The position numbers and the translations under genes were made by a program. Under the pieces are notes generated by a model. That model searched no databases. It had not been told where the DNA came from and saw only the letters and a list, made by a program, of their open reading frames with translations. Positions 24,422 through 32,938 of a stretch of DNA of 64,000 bases are shown here, in pieces; the stretch's first letter is position 1; each line of letters opens with the position of its first letter. This stretch comes from an uncultured Leucobacter sp. (GTDB lineage Bacteria > Actinomycetota > Actinomycetes > Actinomycetales > Microbacteriaceae): contig CALCJF010000103.1 of assembly GCA_937967375.1 (NCBI GenBank), forward strand, positions 62,001-126,000, in the 5' to 3' direction.

Positions 24422-24463
24422 GTCGAAAATGCTAGGGCCCGACCCAGGCCGTAAGCTGAGAAC

Positions 24464-25684
24464 GTGACTGAACGATGGCGTGATGTGGCCGCGGCATGCG
24501 GATTGCTCGATGCGAACGGAAGCGCGAAGCCGACGATCTTCGCAGAGATGAGCGCGCTCGCGGCGCACACCTCGGCTGCGAATCTGGGGCAGGGGTTTCC
24601 TGACGAGGACGGGCCGGCGTGGATTCGCGAGGCCGCTGTCGAGGCGATTCGCGCGGGCGTCAACCAGTACCCGCCGGGGCGGGGCACCGCCGAACTGCGT
24701 CAGGCGATCGCGGCGCACCAGGCGCGCCGCTACGGCATCGAACTCGACGCTGCCACCGAGGTGCTCGTCACCACCGGCGCCACCGAGGCCCTCGCGGCCG
24801 CACTGCTCGCACTCACCAGCCCCGGCGACGAGGTCGTGACGCTCGAACCCTTCTACGACTCGCACGCGGCATGCATCGCCATGGCCGGCGCGACGCACGT
24901 CACCGTGCCCCTCGAACCGCGCGACGGCGGGTTTCGGCTCGACACTGACGCGCTTCGCCGGGCGGTGGGGCCGCGCACGCGGCTGATCCTCGTCAACACC
25001 CCGCACAACCCCACCGGAACCGTGCTGACGCGCCAAGAGCTCAGCGCGATCGGCGCCGAGGCGCAGCGGGTTGACGCGATCGTGGTGACCGATGAGGTCT
25101 ATGAGCACCTCGTATTCGATGAGGCCGAACACGTGCCGATCGCGAGCCTGCCCGGCATGCGCGAGCGTACGCTGACCATCTCGTCGTCGGGCAAGACGTT
25201 CTCGCTTACCGGCTGGAAGATCGGGTGGGTAACCGGCCCCGCCGCGCTCATTGACGCGATGCTCGCGGTCAAGCAGTTCTTGACGTTCACGAGCGGGGCG
25301 CCGTTTCAGGGGGCAATCGCTGAGGCGCTCGGTGAGCGTGGCGACGCAGACGTCACTGACTTGCGCGACACGCTTGCGTTTCGGCGCGACCTGCTGCTCG
25401 CTGGGCTGCAAGGCGCCGGATTCGCGACCGTTCGCCCCGACGGCACCTACTTCGTCTGCGCCGACGCCTCGCCGTTTCTTTCGGATGAGGTGGCAGATGG
25501 GGCCGCGTTCGCGCGCTGGCTGCCCGAGGCGATCGGGGTCGCATGCGTGCCCCTCAGCGCGTTTTGTCGAGAGGGATCACCCACCGCCTCAGCACTCGCG
25601 AACTGGGTGCGGTTCACGTTCGTGAAACGCGAGGACACGCTGCGCACCGCCATCGAGCGGTTGGCTGGGTTGAGCCGGGGCTGA
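24464..25684 (+). CDS. PLP-dependent class I/II aminotransferase
   Basis: 406 residues from GTG 24464. Features include NLGQGFPDEDGP, YPPGRGTAELRQAIAAHQ, TTGATEALAAAL, NTPHNPTGT, VTDEVYEHL and SSSGKTFSLTGWKIGW, the last with the PLP-binding Lys. The pattern fits the kynurenine/methionine aminotransferase-like and DapC-like group of fold-type I. Substrate not determined. No operon partner: PGPGW is divergent and a hairpin-rich gap follows. Confidence 0.88.
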   Translation: MTERWRDVAAACGLLDANGSAKPTIFAEMSALAAHTSAANLGQGFPDEDGPAWIREAAVEAIRAGVNQYPPGRGTAELRQAIAAHQARRYGIELDAATEVLVTTGATEALAAALLALTSPGDEVVTLEPFYDSHAACIAMAGATHVTVPLEPRDGGFRLDTDALRRAVGPRTRLILVNTPHNPTGTVLTRQELSAIGAEAQRVDAIVVTDEVYEHLVFDEAEHVPIASLPGMRERTLTISSSGKTFSLTGWKIGWVTGPAALIDAMLAVKQFLTFTSGAPFQGAIAEALGERGDADVTDLRDTLAFRRDLLLAGLQGAGFATVRPDGTYFVCADASPFLSDEVADGAAFARWLPEAIGVACVPLSAFCREGSPTASALANWVRFTFVKREDTLRTAIERLAGLSRG

Positions 25685-25740
25685 CTAGCGGGGCGCAGCT
25701 GCCTGGGCCGCGCGATCTCGCAAGTGGGTGCCTCTCCACG

Positions 25741-25801
25741 CGCAGACGGCCAGTAAGTGTCGCCTGAACGCCGATGGGGCGACACTTACTGGCCGTCTGC
25801 G
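25741..25801. repeat. 24-bp perfect inverted repeat
   Basis: Arms 25741-25764 and 25778-25801 are exact reverse complements (left arm begins CGCAGACGGCCAGTAAGTG), with a 13-nt loop. It lies in the 283-bp gap between the convergent aminotransferase and thiolase genes. No T-run. Far longer than a normal terminator stem. Confidence 0.8.
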
Positions 25802-25854
25802 GCAGTGTTTGATCCAGCGAAGGGAACAAAACAAGGCGAGACCGATGGGTCCCA

Positions 25855-25913
25855 CCGGAACGCAGAATACCTGGGCAGAAAACTCTACGTTCCGGCGAGA
25901 CCCCTGGGTCTCG
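25855..25913. repeat. Nested inverted repeats beside the 24-bp hairpin
   Basis: CCGGAACG (25855-25862) pairs with CGTTCCGG (25888-25895). Directly after it, CGAGACCC-CT-GGGTCTCG (25896-25913) is a near-spacerless palindrome. A related GGCGAGACC..GGGTC copy lies at about 25836-25851. Together with the repeat at 25741, the gap between the aminotransferase and thiolase genes is a string of hairpins with no gene. Confidence 0.65.
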
Positions 25914-25967
25914 GGATGAAAGCACGACCCGGGCCAACGCAGATGCGCGGCCCGGGCCAGCCGAACC

Positions 25968-27140
25968 CTAGAGGGCCTTCAGCACAACCGCGCTGCCTTG
26001 GCCGCCGCCACCGCAGATGCCGACTGCGCCGAGCGAGCCGCTGCCGGCCTCGGCGAGACGGCGAGCAAGCGTGCCGACGATGCGCGCGCCCGAGGCGCCG
26101 ATCGGGTGACCGAGCGCGATGGCTCCGCCGTGCGCGTTCACGACCGCGGGGTCGACGCCCAGCTCCTTCATCGATTGCAGGCCGACCGCAGCAAATGCCT
26201 CGTTAATCTCGATCGCCGCGAGATCAGAAGCAGCCACGCCCGGCAGCTTCGCCAGCGCCGCTGCGATCGCATTCGACGGCTGCGAGTGCAGGTGCGTGTC
26301 GGGGCCTGCGACAAACGCGGTAGCCTCGATGCTCGCGATGGGATTCAGGCCGAACTTCTCGATGGCGCCAGCGCTCACGATGACGAGCGCGGCCGCGCCG
26401 TCAGTGATCTGCGAGGCATTGCCAGCGGTGATGGTGCCGTCCTTCGAGAACGCCGGGCGCAACCCAGCCAGGCCCTCGGCGGTGGTGTCTGCGCGCACGC
26501 CGTCATCGCTCGACACCACAGTGTCGCCGCGGCGCGAGGCTACGGTGAACGGCTCGATCTCACCGGCCCAGAACTCTGCTGACGCGGCGGCGCGCTGGTG
26601 CGAGGCAGCCGAGAACTCATCTTGCTGCTCGCGCGTCAGCCCAAGCGGCACGTTTCCGCTCTCGGTGAGCGCACCCATTGCAATGCGGTCGAACGCGTCG
26701 GTCAGACCGTCGTGGTCGACGGTGTCGATAAGCGTGGCGTTGCCGTACTTCTGGCCCGCGCGCATCGGCATCACGTGCGGCGCGAGCGACATCGACTCCT
26801 GGCCAACCGCCAGCACGACATCTGCCTCACCGGCGTTGATCAGGCGCGCCGCCTGCGCGACGGCTTCGGTGCCCGAGAGGCACACGACGTTAATGGTCTG
26901 TGCGGGCACGTTCATCGGAACGCCGGCGCCGACAGCAGTCTGGCGCGCGGGGTTCTGCCCTGCGCCACCCTGCAGCACCTGGCCCGCGACGACCTGGTCG
27001 ACCTGCTCGGGCGAAACGCCGGCGCGAGCGAGTGCGGCCTTCGCAGCGTGCGCACCGAGCACGGTCGCCGGCTGCGCCGCGAACTGTCCCGTGAACTTCA
27101 CGAACGGGGTGCGAGCGTATCCCGCAATGTATGCGGTCAT
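25968..27140 (-). CDS. Acetyl-CoA C-acyltransferase (thiolase)
   Basis: 390 residues. NVVCLSGTEA holds the nucleophilic Cys (about residue 87), INEAFAAV follows, GGAIALGHPIGASGAR holds the catalytic His, and GICGGGGQGSA holds the second Cys. Cytosolic thiolase II fold, normal length. Its ATG overlaps the stop of the CoA-transferase beta gene (ATGA). With the two CoA-transferase subunits it would split a 3-oxoacyl-CoA: either acetoacetyl-CoA, or 3-oxoadipyl-CoA as in pcaIJF. An IclR regulator at the head of the cluster resembles the PcaR arrangement, but the sequence alone does not decide the substrate. Confidence 0.92.
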   Translation of the reverse strand: MTAYIAGYARTPFVKFTGQFAAQPATVLGAHAAKAALARAGVSPEQVDQVVAGQVLQGGAGQNPARQTAVGAGVPMNVPAQTINVVCLSGTEAVAQAARLINAGEADVVLAVGQESMSLAPHVMPMRAGQKYGNATLIDTVDHDGLTDAFDRIAMGALTESGNVPLGLTREQQDEFSAASHQRAAASAEFWAGEIEPFTVASRRGDTVVSSDDGVRADTTAEGLAGLRPAFSKDGTITAGNASQITDGAAALVIVSAGAIEKFGLNPIASIEATAFVAGPDTHLHSQPSNAIAAALAKLPGVAASDLAAIEINEAFAAVGLQSMKELGVDPAVVNAHGGAIALGHPIGASGARIVGTLARRLAEAGSGSLGAVGICGGGGQGSAVVLKAL

Positions 27141-27784
27141 GACTGATCCTCCTCAAGATCTGCGGTGAATGTCGCGCCAGTCGCGGCACGAATCTCGTCG
27201 ATGTCGTGGCCGGGCGCGATCCTCTTCAAAACCAATGCGCCATCGATCACGTCGAACACTGCGCGGTCGCTGATGATGCGATTCACGACGCCCGCGCCGG
27301 TGAGCGGCAGCGAGCACTCGGCGACGATCTTCGGGCTGCCGTCTTTCGCGACGTGGTCTGTCAGCACGATGACGCGCGGGGTGCCCGCGACGAGATCCAT
27401 CGCGCCGCCCATGCCCTTCACGAGCTTGCCGGGAATCGTCCAGTTCGCGAGGTCACCGCTGCCCGAGACCTCCATGGCGCCGAGAATCGCGGTCTGCACG
27501 TGGCCGCCGCGAATCATGCCGAACGAGGTCGCCGAGTCGAAGATCGAGGCGCCGGGCACGAGCGTGACCGTCTGCTTGCCAGCATTGATCAGGTCGGCGT
27601 CTTCTTCGCCCTCGAACGGAAACTGGCCCATGCCGAGAATGCCGTTCTCGCTCTGAAGCTTCACCGTCACGCCCTCGGGTAAGTGGTTGGCCACAAGCGT
27701 CGGAATACCGATGCCGAGGTTCACGTACTGGCCGTCTTCGAGCTCTGCCGCCGCGATCGCCGCCATCTCATCTCTGGTCCACAT
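27137..27784 (-). CDS. 3-oxoacid/3-oxoadipate CoA-transferase, subunit B
   Basis: 215 residues. NLGIGIPTLVANHL and SENGILGMG (with the catalytic Glu that forms the CoA thioester) identify the beta subunit of family I CoA-transferases. GAMDLVAG and ECSLPLTGAGVV are further family motifs. It begins 2 nt after subunit A ends and overlaps the thiolase start. Works as a heterodimer with subunit A, moving CoA from succinyl-CoA to a 3-oxoacid. Confidence 0.93.
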   Translation of the reverse strand: MWTRDEMAAIAAAELEDGQYVNLGIGIPTLVANHLPEGVTVKLQSENGILGMGQFPFEGEEDADLINAGKQTVTLVPGASIFDSATSFGMIRGGHVQTAILGAMEVSGSGDLANWTIPGKLVKGMGGAMDLVAGTPRVIVLTDHVAKDGSPKIVAECSLPLTGAGVVNRIISDRAVFDVIDGALVLKRIAPGHDIDEIRAATGATFTADLEEDQS

Positions 27785-27786
27785 GG

Positions 27787-28524
27787 CTAGGCCACCTCTC
27801 CCGTCGCGGTCCCCGAGCTTGTCGAGGGGCGCGAACGAACCGTGCGTTGCTCAATCTCTTTCGTCAGGTCTTCGCATTGCACGAGGCGCTGCACAAACAC
27901 GCCAGGGGTGTCAATGCGCTCCGGGTCGAGGTAGTCGTCGCTCAGTTGCTCGACCTCGGCGAGGGTCACGCGTCCGCACATGGCGGCGAGCGGGTTGAAG
28001 TTTTTTGACGTCATGCGGTAGCGCAGATTGCCCTCGCGGTCGCCCGTGAACGCACGCACGAGCGCGAGGTCGGCCACGATGCCCCGTTCGAGGATCGCCC
28101 GCTTGCCATCGAACACGGCCTCTTCTTTGCCCTCAGCGATCGGCGTGCCGACCCCGGTCGGGGTGTAGAAGGCGGGAATGCCCGCGCCGCCAGCGCGCAT
28201 GCGCTCGGCGAGGGTGCCCTGCGGCACGAACTCGACATCGAGTGTGCCGTTCAGGTACTGCTCGGCAAACAACTTGTTCTCGCCGACGTATGAAGCGAGC
28301 ACCTTCGAGACCTGCTCATTCTCGAGCAGCAGACCGAGGCCCTTGCCGTCGACGCCCATGTTGTTCGAGACGATCGTCAGGTTCTTCGCCCCGCTGTCGC
28401 GCAGCGCACGAATCAAGTTGGTCGGGTTGCCGCTCAGCCCGAAGCCGCCGACCGCCACGGTCATACCGTCTTGCACGATGTCAGCGAGCGCCTCTGCCGC
28501 ACTGTCGTAAAGTTTCGATGCCAC
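27787..28524 (-). CDS. 3-oxoacid/3-oxoadipate CoA-transferase, subunit A
   Basis: 245 residues from GTG 28524, which follows a strong GGAGGAGG. Motifs VAVGGFGLSGNPTNLI, NNMGVDGKGLGLL and FVPQGTLAERMRAGGAGIPAFYTPTGVGT are those of the alpha subunit of family I CoA-transferases. The C-terminal 20 residues (RSRPSTSSGTATGEVA) extend beyond the fold and look unstructured. A longer open frame upstream overlaps the IclR gene and is not real. First gene of the three-gene operon. Confidence 0.92.
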   Translation of the reverse strand: MASKLYDSAAEALADIVQDGMTVAVGGFGLSGNPTNLIRALRDSGAKNLTIVSNNMGVDGKGLGLLLENEQVSKVLASYVGENKLFAEQYLNGTLDVEFVPQGTLAERMRAGGAGIPAFYTPTGVGTPIAEGKEEAVFDGKRAILERGIVADLALVRAFTGDREGNLRYRMTSKNFNPLAAMCGRVTLAEVEQLSDDYLDPERIDTPGVFVQRLVQCEDLTKEIEQRTVRSRPSTSSGTATGEVA

Positions 28525-28616
28525 CGAAGCCTCCTCCCAAGTTTTGTGCCCACATCGTCCATGATGTGAGCAGTTCAAGCTTTCAGGTACGAGCGTATGC
28601 CTCACCAGTATTTGCA

Positions 28617-28693
28617 AGCAATTGCTACACACTTTGTACGTAGAATTGCTCGCTTCATGAGCGTCATGCAGAGTATCGTTCACATTATGAACG
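28617..28693. promoter_or_regulatory. Operator candidates between CoA-transferase operon and IclR gene
   Basis: AGCAATTGCT (28617-28626) is a perfect palindrome, and CGTTCA-catta-TGAACG (28677-28693) is an inverted repeat spanning the IclR start codon. The second has the size and symmetry expected of an IclR-family site that represses its own gene. Confidence 0.45.
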
Positions 28694-29466
28694 AAAAGGA
28701 TCCCTCCTCGGGCGCCCAGGTCGTCGGGCGAATCGCGGCGCTGCTGCGCGCACTGAGCGGCCGCATGCCAGAGGGTGCCGGCACGAGCGTGCTCGCCCGG
28801 CAGGCAGGCATCTCGCGCCCCACGGCGCACCGCCTGCTCAGCTCGCTCACCGCACAGGGCTTCGTCGACCGCGACCAGGCGAGCGGCGCGTGGCTGCTCG
28901 GCCCCGAGCTCTACCTCATGGGTGCCGTCGCCGCCGACCGCTACGACATCTCCGAGCTCGCCCGCGAACACGTCACCGCGCTCGCCGAGGCAACAGGAGA
29001 GAGCGCCTTTCTCTCTGCCAAGCGCGGCAACGAAACCGTATGCCTGCTGCGCCGCGACGGCAGCTTTCCGATCCGCTCGTTCGTGCTCTACGAGGGCAAA
29101 CGCTTTCCGCTCGGGGTGGCGTCGGCAGGCATCGCGATCCTTTCCTTTATGCCAAGCGAACAGATCGATGCGTACCTCAGCGAGCGCTCGCTCGACCACG
29201 AGCACGGCGCCGCGCACGCAGAGCGCGAGGTGCGCGAGCGCATCGCGGAGACCCGCGCACGCGGGTACGCGGTGAACCCCGGCCTCGTCGTCGAGGGCAG
29301 CTGGGGCATGGGGGCGGCGGTGTTCGACCGCTCTGGTGCGCCCGCGTGGGCGCTCAGCCTGACGGGCATCGAGCCGCGGTTCACGCCCGAGCGGCAACCC
29401 GAACTCGGCCGACTTCTGCTCGAGCACGCACACCGGCTCACGCAGGCGCTCGCCGGGGTGCGGTGA
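28687..29466 (+). CDS. IclR-family transcriptional regulator
   Basis: 259 residues from ATG 28687 (ATG 28657 is possible; neither has a clear ribosome-binding site). N-terminal winged helix with SVLARQAGISRPTAHRLLSSLTAQGFVDRD; C-terminal IclR effector domain with ESAFLSAKRGNETVCLLRRDG, FPLGVASAGIAIL and GYAVNPGLVVEGSWGMGAAVFD. Divergent from the CoA-transferase/thiolase operon. IclR proteins such as PcaR control beta-ketoadipate genes in this arrangement, so it probably governs that operon. Confidence 0.9.
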   Translation: MNEKDPSSGAQVVGRIAALLRALSGRMPEGAGTSVLARQAGISRPTAHRLLSSLTAQGFVDRDQASGAWLLGPELYLMGAVAADRYDISELAREHVTALAEATGESAFLSAKRGNETVCLLRRDGSFPIRSFVLYEGKRFPLGVASAGIAILSFMPSEQIDAYLSERSLDHEHGAAHAEREVRERIAETRARGYAVNPGLVVEGSWGMGAAVFDRSGAPAWALSLTGIEPRFTPERQPELGRLLLEHAHRLTQALAGVR

Positions 29467-29525
29467 TCCCGATCCCGACCCTCCCTGCCAGGATCAATCG
29501 GCACGTGCCCCATTAGGCTGGTCTG

Positions 29526-30782
29526 GTGACTGCACCGAGATCTGACGCCAAGCGACGCATGTACCTCAGACGCAGACTCGCAGTGGGCACCATCGCCCTG
29601 CTCGCGCTGCTCGGCGCCTACTGCGCGATCGTCGCAGCCGCGCCACTTCCCGAGCTCGAGGCCAGCCTTGAACCCGGCATCGAGACGACCACCGACTTCG
29701 CCGCCGACACTGCACTCGCGCAGGCCGCAGTTGACGCGCAGTCGCTGCCGGCTGCGACGGGCTGGCTGCAAGGCGAAGAGGTGTGGTCGAACGACGAGGG
29801 CAGCTACCGAATCGCCAGCATGACCAAACTGATCACAGTGCTCGTCGGCCTCGAGGCTGCACCGGTCGAGCCGGGCACCGACGGCCCCACTTATACACTC
29901 ACCGAGGCGGACGCCGCGCTCGTCGACGAGGTGCTCGCGCAAGACGGCACGTTCGCCCCCGCACCGGTCGGCCTCGAACTCACGACGAGGCAGATCCTCG
30001 ACCTCATTCTTGTACCCTCGGCAAACAACTACGCGATCTCGTACGCGCGCTCAGTTTTTGGCAGCGACGAGGCGTTTCTTGCCGCCGCAAATGACTGGCT
30101 CGCGCGCAACGGCCTCGCCTCGGTGCACATCGAAGAGGCTGCCGGGCTCTCAGATGACAACGTGGCGACCCCGGCCGACATCGTGCGGCTTGCGCGCATC
30201 GCGCTCGCAAACCCGCTCGTCGCCGAGATCGTGGCGCAGTCGCGCATCGAGATTCCCGAACTCGGCGAGATCACCACGACGAACCGCCTGCTGGGTGATC
30301 CCGGCGTGATCGGCCTGAAGACCGGCACGACGTTTCCGAACGGATACAGCCTGGTCGCGGCGCAGCAAGAGACGTTCGGCGAGCGCGACCTCGTCGCGAT
30401 CGCCGTCACCATGGATCGCCCTGATAGCGACGCCAGGGCCGCAGACACGCGCGCGGTGCTCGCGGCGATGGCGACGACCGGGCAGCCGGTGCAGTTGGCC
30501 GAGCGCGGGGCGAGGATCGGCACCGTCACCACCTGGACGGGCGCCGAAGTGCCGCTGCTCGTCGACGGCAACCTCTCGACTGTGATCGTGCCGCCCGAAC
30601 ACGCAGCGCGCACGATCGAGCTCGGCAGGATCGCGATCGGAGCGAAGGGCGCGAAGGCCGGCGAGATTGGGGCGAAGCTGCCGACCGGCGACGAGAAGGT
30701 CGCGATCGTCACGGGTGCCGAGATTGCCGAGCCGGGGTTCGGTTGGCGGTTCTCGCATCCGGGAGAGCTCTTCGGGTTCTGA
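29526..30782 (+). CDS. D-alanyl-D-alanine carboxypeptidase (peptidase S11)
   Basis: 418 residues from GTG 29526. An N-terminal membrane anchor (about 18-38) lies after a basic start. Penicillin-binding motifs: SMTK (Ser98-Lys101, SxxK), SANNY (SxN) and LKTGTT (KTG). The beta-rich C-terminus (residues 330-418) resembles the extra domain of DacA-type enzymes. Acts outside the membrane, trimming the terminal D-Ala of peptidoglycan stem peptides. Stands alone between IclR and a convergent peptidase gene. Confidence 0.9.
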   Translation: MTAPRSDAKRRMYLRRRLAVGTIALLALLGAYCAIVAAAPLPELEASLEPGIETTTDFAADTALAQAAVDAQSLPAATGWLQGEEVWSNDEGSYRIASMTKLITVLVGLEAAPVEPGTDGPTYTLTEADAALVDEVLAQDGTFAPAPVGLELTTRQILDLILVPSANNYAISYARSVFGSDEAFLAAANDWLARNGLASVHIEEAAGLSDDNVATPADIVRLARIALANPLVAEIVAQSRIEIPELGEITTTNRLLGDPGVIGLKTGTTFPNGYSLVAAQQETFGERDLVAIAVTMDRPDSDARAADTRAVLAAMATTGQPVQLAERGARIGTVTTWTGAEVPLLVDGNLSTVIVPPEHAARTIELGRIAIGAKGAKAGEIGAKLPTGDEKVAIVTGAEIAEPGFGWRFSHPGELFGF

Positions 30783-30800
30783 CGTTCGGGGCTTCCGGCC

Positions 30801-30880
30801 GCGAGCGTCACACAAACGCGCGAGCGTACCCCTTATGTGCAGCAAATAAGCGTGACGCTCGCATACTTCTGTGACGCTCA
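30801..30880. repeat. Three copies of GTGACGCTC in the intergenic gap
   Basis: GCGAGCGTCAC (30801-30811) pairs with GTGACGCTCGC (30852-30862), 11-bp arms around 40 nt. A third copy, TGTGACGCTCAGC, starts at 30870. The gap lies between two convergent genes, so promoter function is unlikely; a terminator or structural repeat is more plausible. Confidence 0.5.
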
Positions 30881-30942
30881 GCGGGGCGATCTGCGGCAGG
30901 GGTCAGTGGAGGGGGCCAGTCACAGGGATCAGCCCCCAGGGA

Positions 30943-32295
30943 TCAGCCGACGCGCGCGGCGACCACCCTGCGGGCGGCCTCGAGCGTGAGCTCGACCGAA
31001 CGCACATCGATGCGTTCGTCGTGCGCGTGAATGCGCTCGCGGTAGCGCTCGTAGCTCCACTCGCCGGAGAGCAGGCCGAACCCGTATGCCGGAATCCCGA
31101 GCATTCGAAACAGCCGCGCGTCTGAGCCACCGGCCGCCATGATGGGCACGACGGGCGAGCCGTCGGTTGCGGTGATCGCGTCGCAGACGGCAGCGAAGAG
31201 CGGGTTGTCTGCGGGCGACGCGGTCGCGAGCCAGCCCTTGAGGTGCTGAATCTCAACGCCGCCTGCGAGGTCGCCGAGCATCTCGATCAGCAGGAGGTCG
31301 ACGTGCTCGTCGGTCACGCCAGGAAGGGTGCGAATGTCGAGGTCGATGTGCGCCTCATCGGGAATCACGTTGTGGGCCTTTCCAGAGCGCAACACCGTCG
31401 GCGAGATCGTGACGCGCGACACCGCGTGCGCATAGCCCGCGATGCCTCCGAGCTCGGGCAGCGCCGTGTCGAGGCGCACAGGATCGAGCAGCCGCTCGCG
31501 CAGCGCAGGTTCGGCTATGCGGGCCTCCACGAACGGCCGCCACAGCTCGCCAAGCTCGATACCGGGTTCGACGCGCGCGAGCCGTTGCAGCACCTCCCCC
31601 GCAAGCACCGCAGCGCTCTTCGCACCGTACGGAATCGACGCGTGACCCGGGGTGCCCCGCACCACGAGGCGCCTGCCCGCTGATCCTTTTTCTGCGATAT
31701 CGATCGCCACGTGCTCGCCGAGACGCATGCCACCCGACTCGCTGAGGGCCTCGGTCACGCGGAACGCGTCGGGGTGTTCGCGCAGCAACCATTTGAGGCC
31801 GTACTCCCCGCCGGCCTCTTCGTCGGCGACGGCGAGCAGCAACAGGTCGCCGCGGGGCGGTTCTGCGGCGAGCGCGACCTCGCGCACCACCGTAGCGAAG
31901 ACCGCGGTCAGGTAGAGCATGTCTACGGTGCCTCGACCCCAGATCTCGCCGTCGATGAGGTCGGCGCCGAAGGGGTCGCGGTTCCACCGCTCGGGGTTCG
32001 CCGGCACCACGTCGAGGTGCCCCAGCAGGCCGAGCGCGGGGGCGGTCGGGTCCGATCCTCGCACCCTCACAATCAACGAGGCGCGACCCGGCGCGGCCTC
32101 GAACACCTGTGTTTCGACCCTGCCGCTCTCGATCGCCTCGGCGAAGAATCGCTGCAGCACGCGCACTGCGCGCACCTCTTGCCCTGAGAGTTCTTGCCCG
32201 TCGTTGACGCAGGCCACTCGCACCAGATCGCGCAACAGCTCGATCGTGGCTTCGAGGGCGGCCAGGTCGGTGACGAGCGGCGATGGATCAGGCAT
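30943..32295 (-). CDS. M20/M25/M40 family metallopeptidase
   Basis: 450 residues. The zinc-ligand motifs are LLGHLDVVPA (His), WGRGTVDMLYL (bridging Asp), VADEEAGGEYG (catalytic Glu-Glu) and IAEKGSAGRRL, with a dimerisation lid from about 190 to 310 and AAGGSDARLFRMLGIPAYGFG near the end. The sequence resembles actinobacterial dipeptidase/ArgE-like M20 proteins; substrate unknown. Stands alone, divergent from the DUF3817 gene. Confidence 0.9.
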   Translation of the reverse strand: MPDPSPLVTDLAALEATIELLRDLVRVACVNDGQELSGQEVRAVRVLQRFFAEAIESGRVETQVFEAAPGRASLIVRVRGSDPTAPALGLLGHLDVVPANPERWNRDPFGADLIDGEIWGRGTVDMLYLTAVFATVVREVALAAEPPRGDLLLLAVADEEAGGEYGLKWLLREHPDAFRVTEALSESGGMRLGEHVAIDIAEKGSAGRRLVVRGTPGHASIPYGAKSAAVLAGEVLQRLARVEPGIELGELWRPFVEARIAEPALRERLLDPVRLDTALPELGGIAGYAHAVSRVTISPTVLRSGKAHNVIPDEAHIDLDIRTLPGVTDEHVDLLLIEMLGDLAGGVEIQHLKGWLATASPADNPLFAAVCDAITATDGSPVVPIMAAGGSDARLFRMLGIPAYGFGLLSGEWSYERYRERIHAHDERIDVRSVELTLEAARRVVAARVG

Positions 32296-32440
32296 CTCTT
32301 CAGGCTACCGCGTAGATTGCCGCCGTTCGACGCCTTGCGAAACCATGGCAGATGGTGATGTGATGGCCGGGGAAGCCTCTGCGGAGCGTTCTCACAGCGA
32401 CTCGCCGGTAGCGTTGCAGCGAGTCTACGAGAGGATCTCA

Positions 32441-32893
32441 ATGTCACCGCGCGCCCTGTTTCGCAGCTTCGCCACCGCAGAGGCGTTCACCTGGGCGGGG
32501 CTGATTGCCGCACTGATTCTTCGCGCCGCAGAGGTAGCCAATATTGTGCCGATTGCCGGCGGCATTCACGGCTTCGTGTTTCTCTCGTACTGCGTCGTGA
32601 CGGTGTTCACATGGGTGAACCAGCGCTGGGGTGCCGGCACCGGCGTGCTCGGCCTCGTGCTCGCCATCGTGCCGTTTGCGACGGTGCCCTTTGAACTCGT
32701 GCTCGACCGCAAGGGCAAGCTCACCGGCCCCTGGCGACTGCGACCGGGCGGCGACGCACCTCGGGGCTTTGTCGAGCATGTGCAGGCGTGGGTGCTGCGC
32801 CGCCCGTGGCTCGCGATCGCGCTGCTGTTCGTCGCAGTCGTGGTGGTGTTCTCGGTGCTGCTGTGGCTCGGCCCGCCCGTGCCGAAGGGCTAA
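32441..32893 (+). CDS. DUF3817 integral membrane protein
   Basis: 150 residues from ATG 32441 behind GAGAGGATC. Three or four hydrophobic segments, with the family pattern EAFTWAGLIAALILR, HGFVFLSYCVVTVFTWVN and PFATVPFELVLDRK. Inner-membrane protein of unknown function, widespread in actinobacteria. The gene after it starts 46 nt downstream. Confidence 0.85.
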   Translation: MSPRALFRSFATAEAFTWAGLIAALILRAAEVANIVPIAGGIHGFVFLSYCVVTVFTWVNQRWGAGTGVLGLVLAIVPFATVPFELVLDRKGKLTGPWRLRPGGDAPRGFVEHVQAWVLRRPWLAIALLFVAVVVVFSVLLWLGPPVPKG

Positions 32894-32938
32894 ATTGCAG
32901 AAAGCCTGAGTAGCCGTACCTGATGCGACGATGGAACA

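Noticed and set aside
28525..29433. Extension of the CoA-transferase subunit A frame to 548 residues
   Set aside because: The extension runs through the divergent IclR gene. GTG 28524 has a strong ribosome-binding site and gives the family's normal length.
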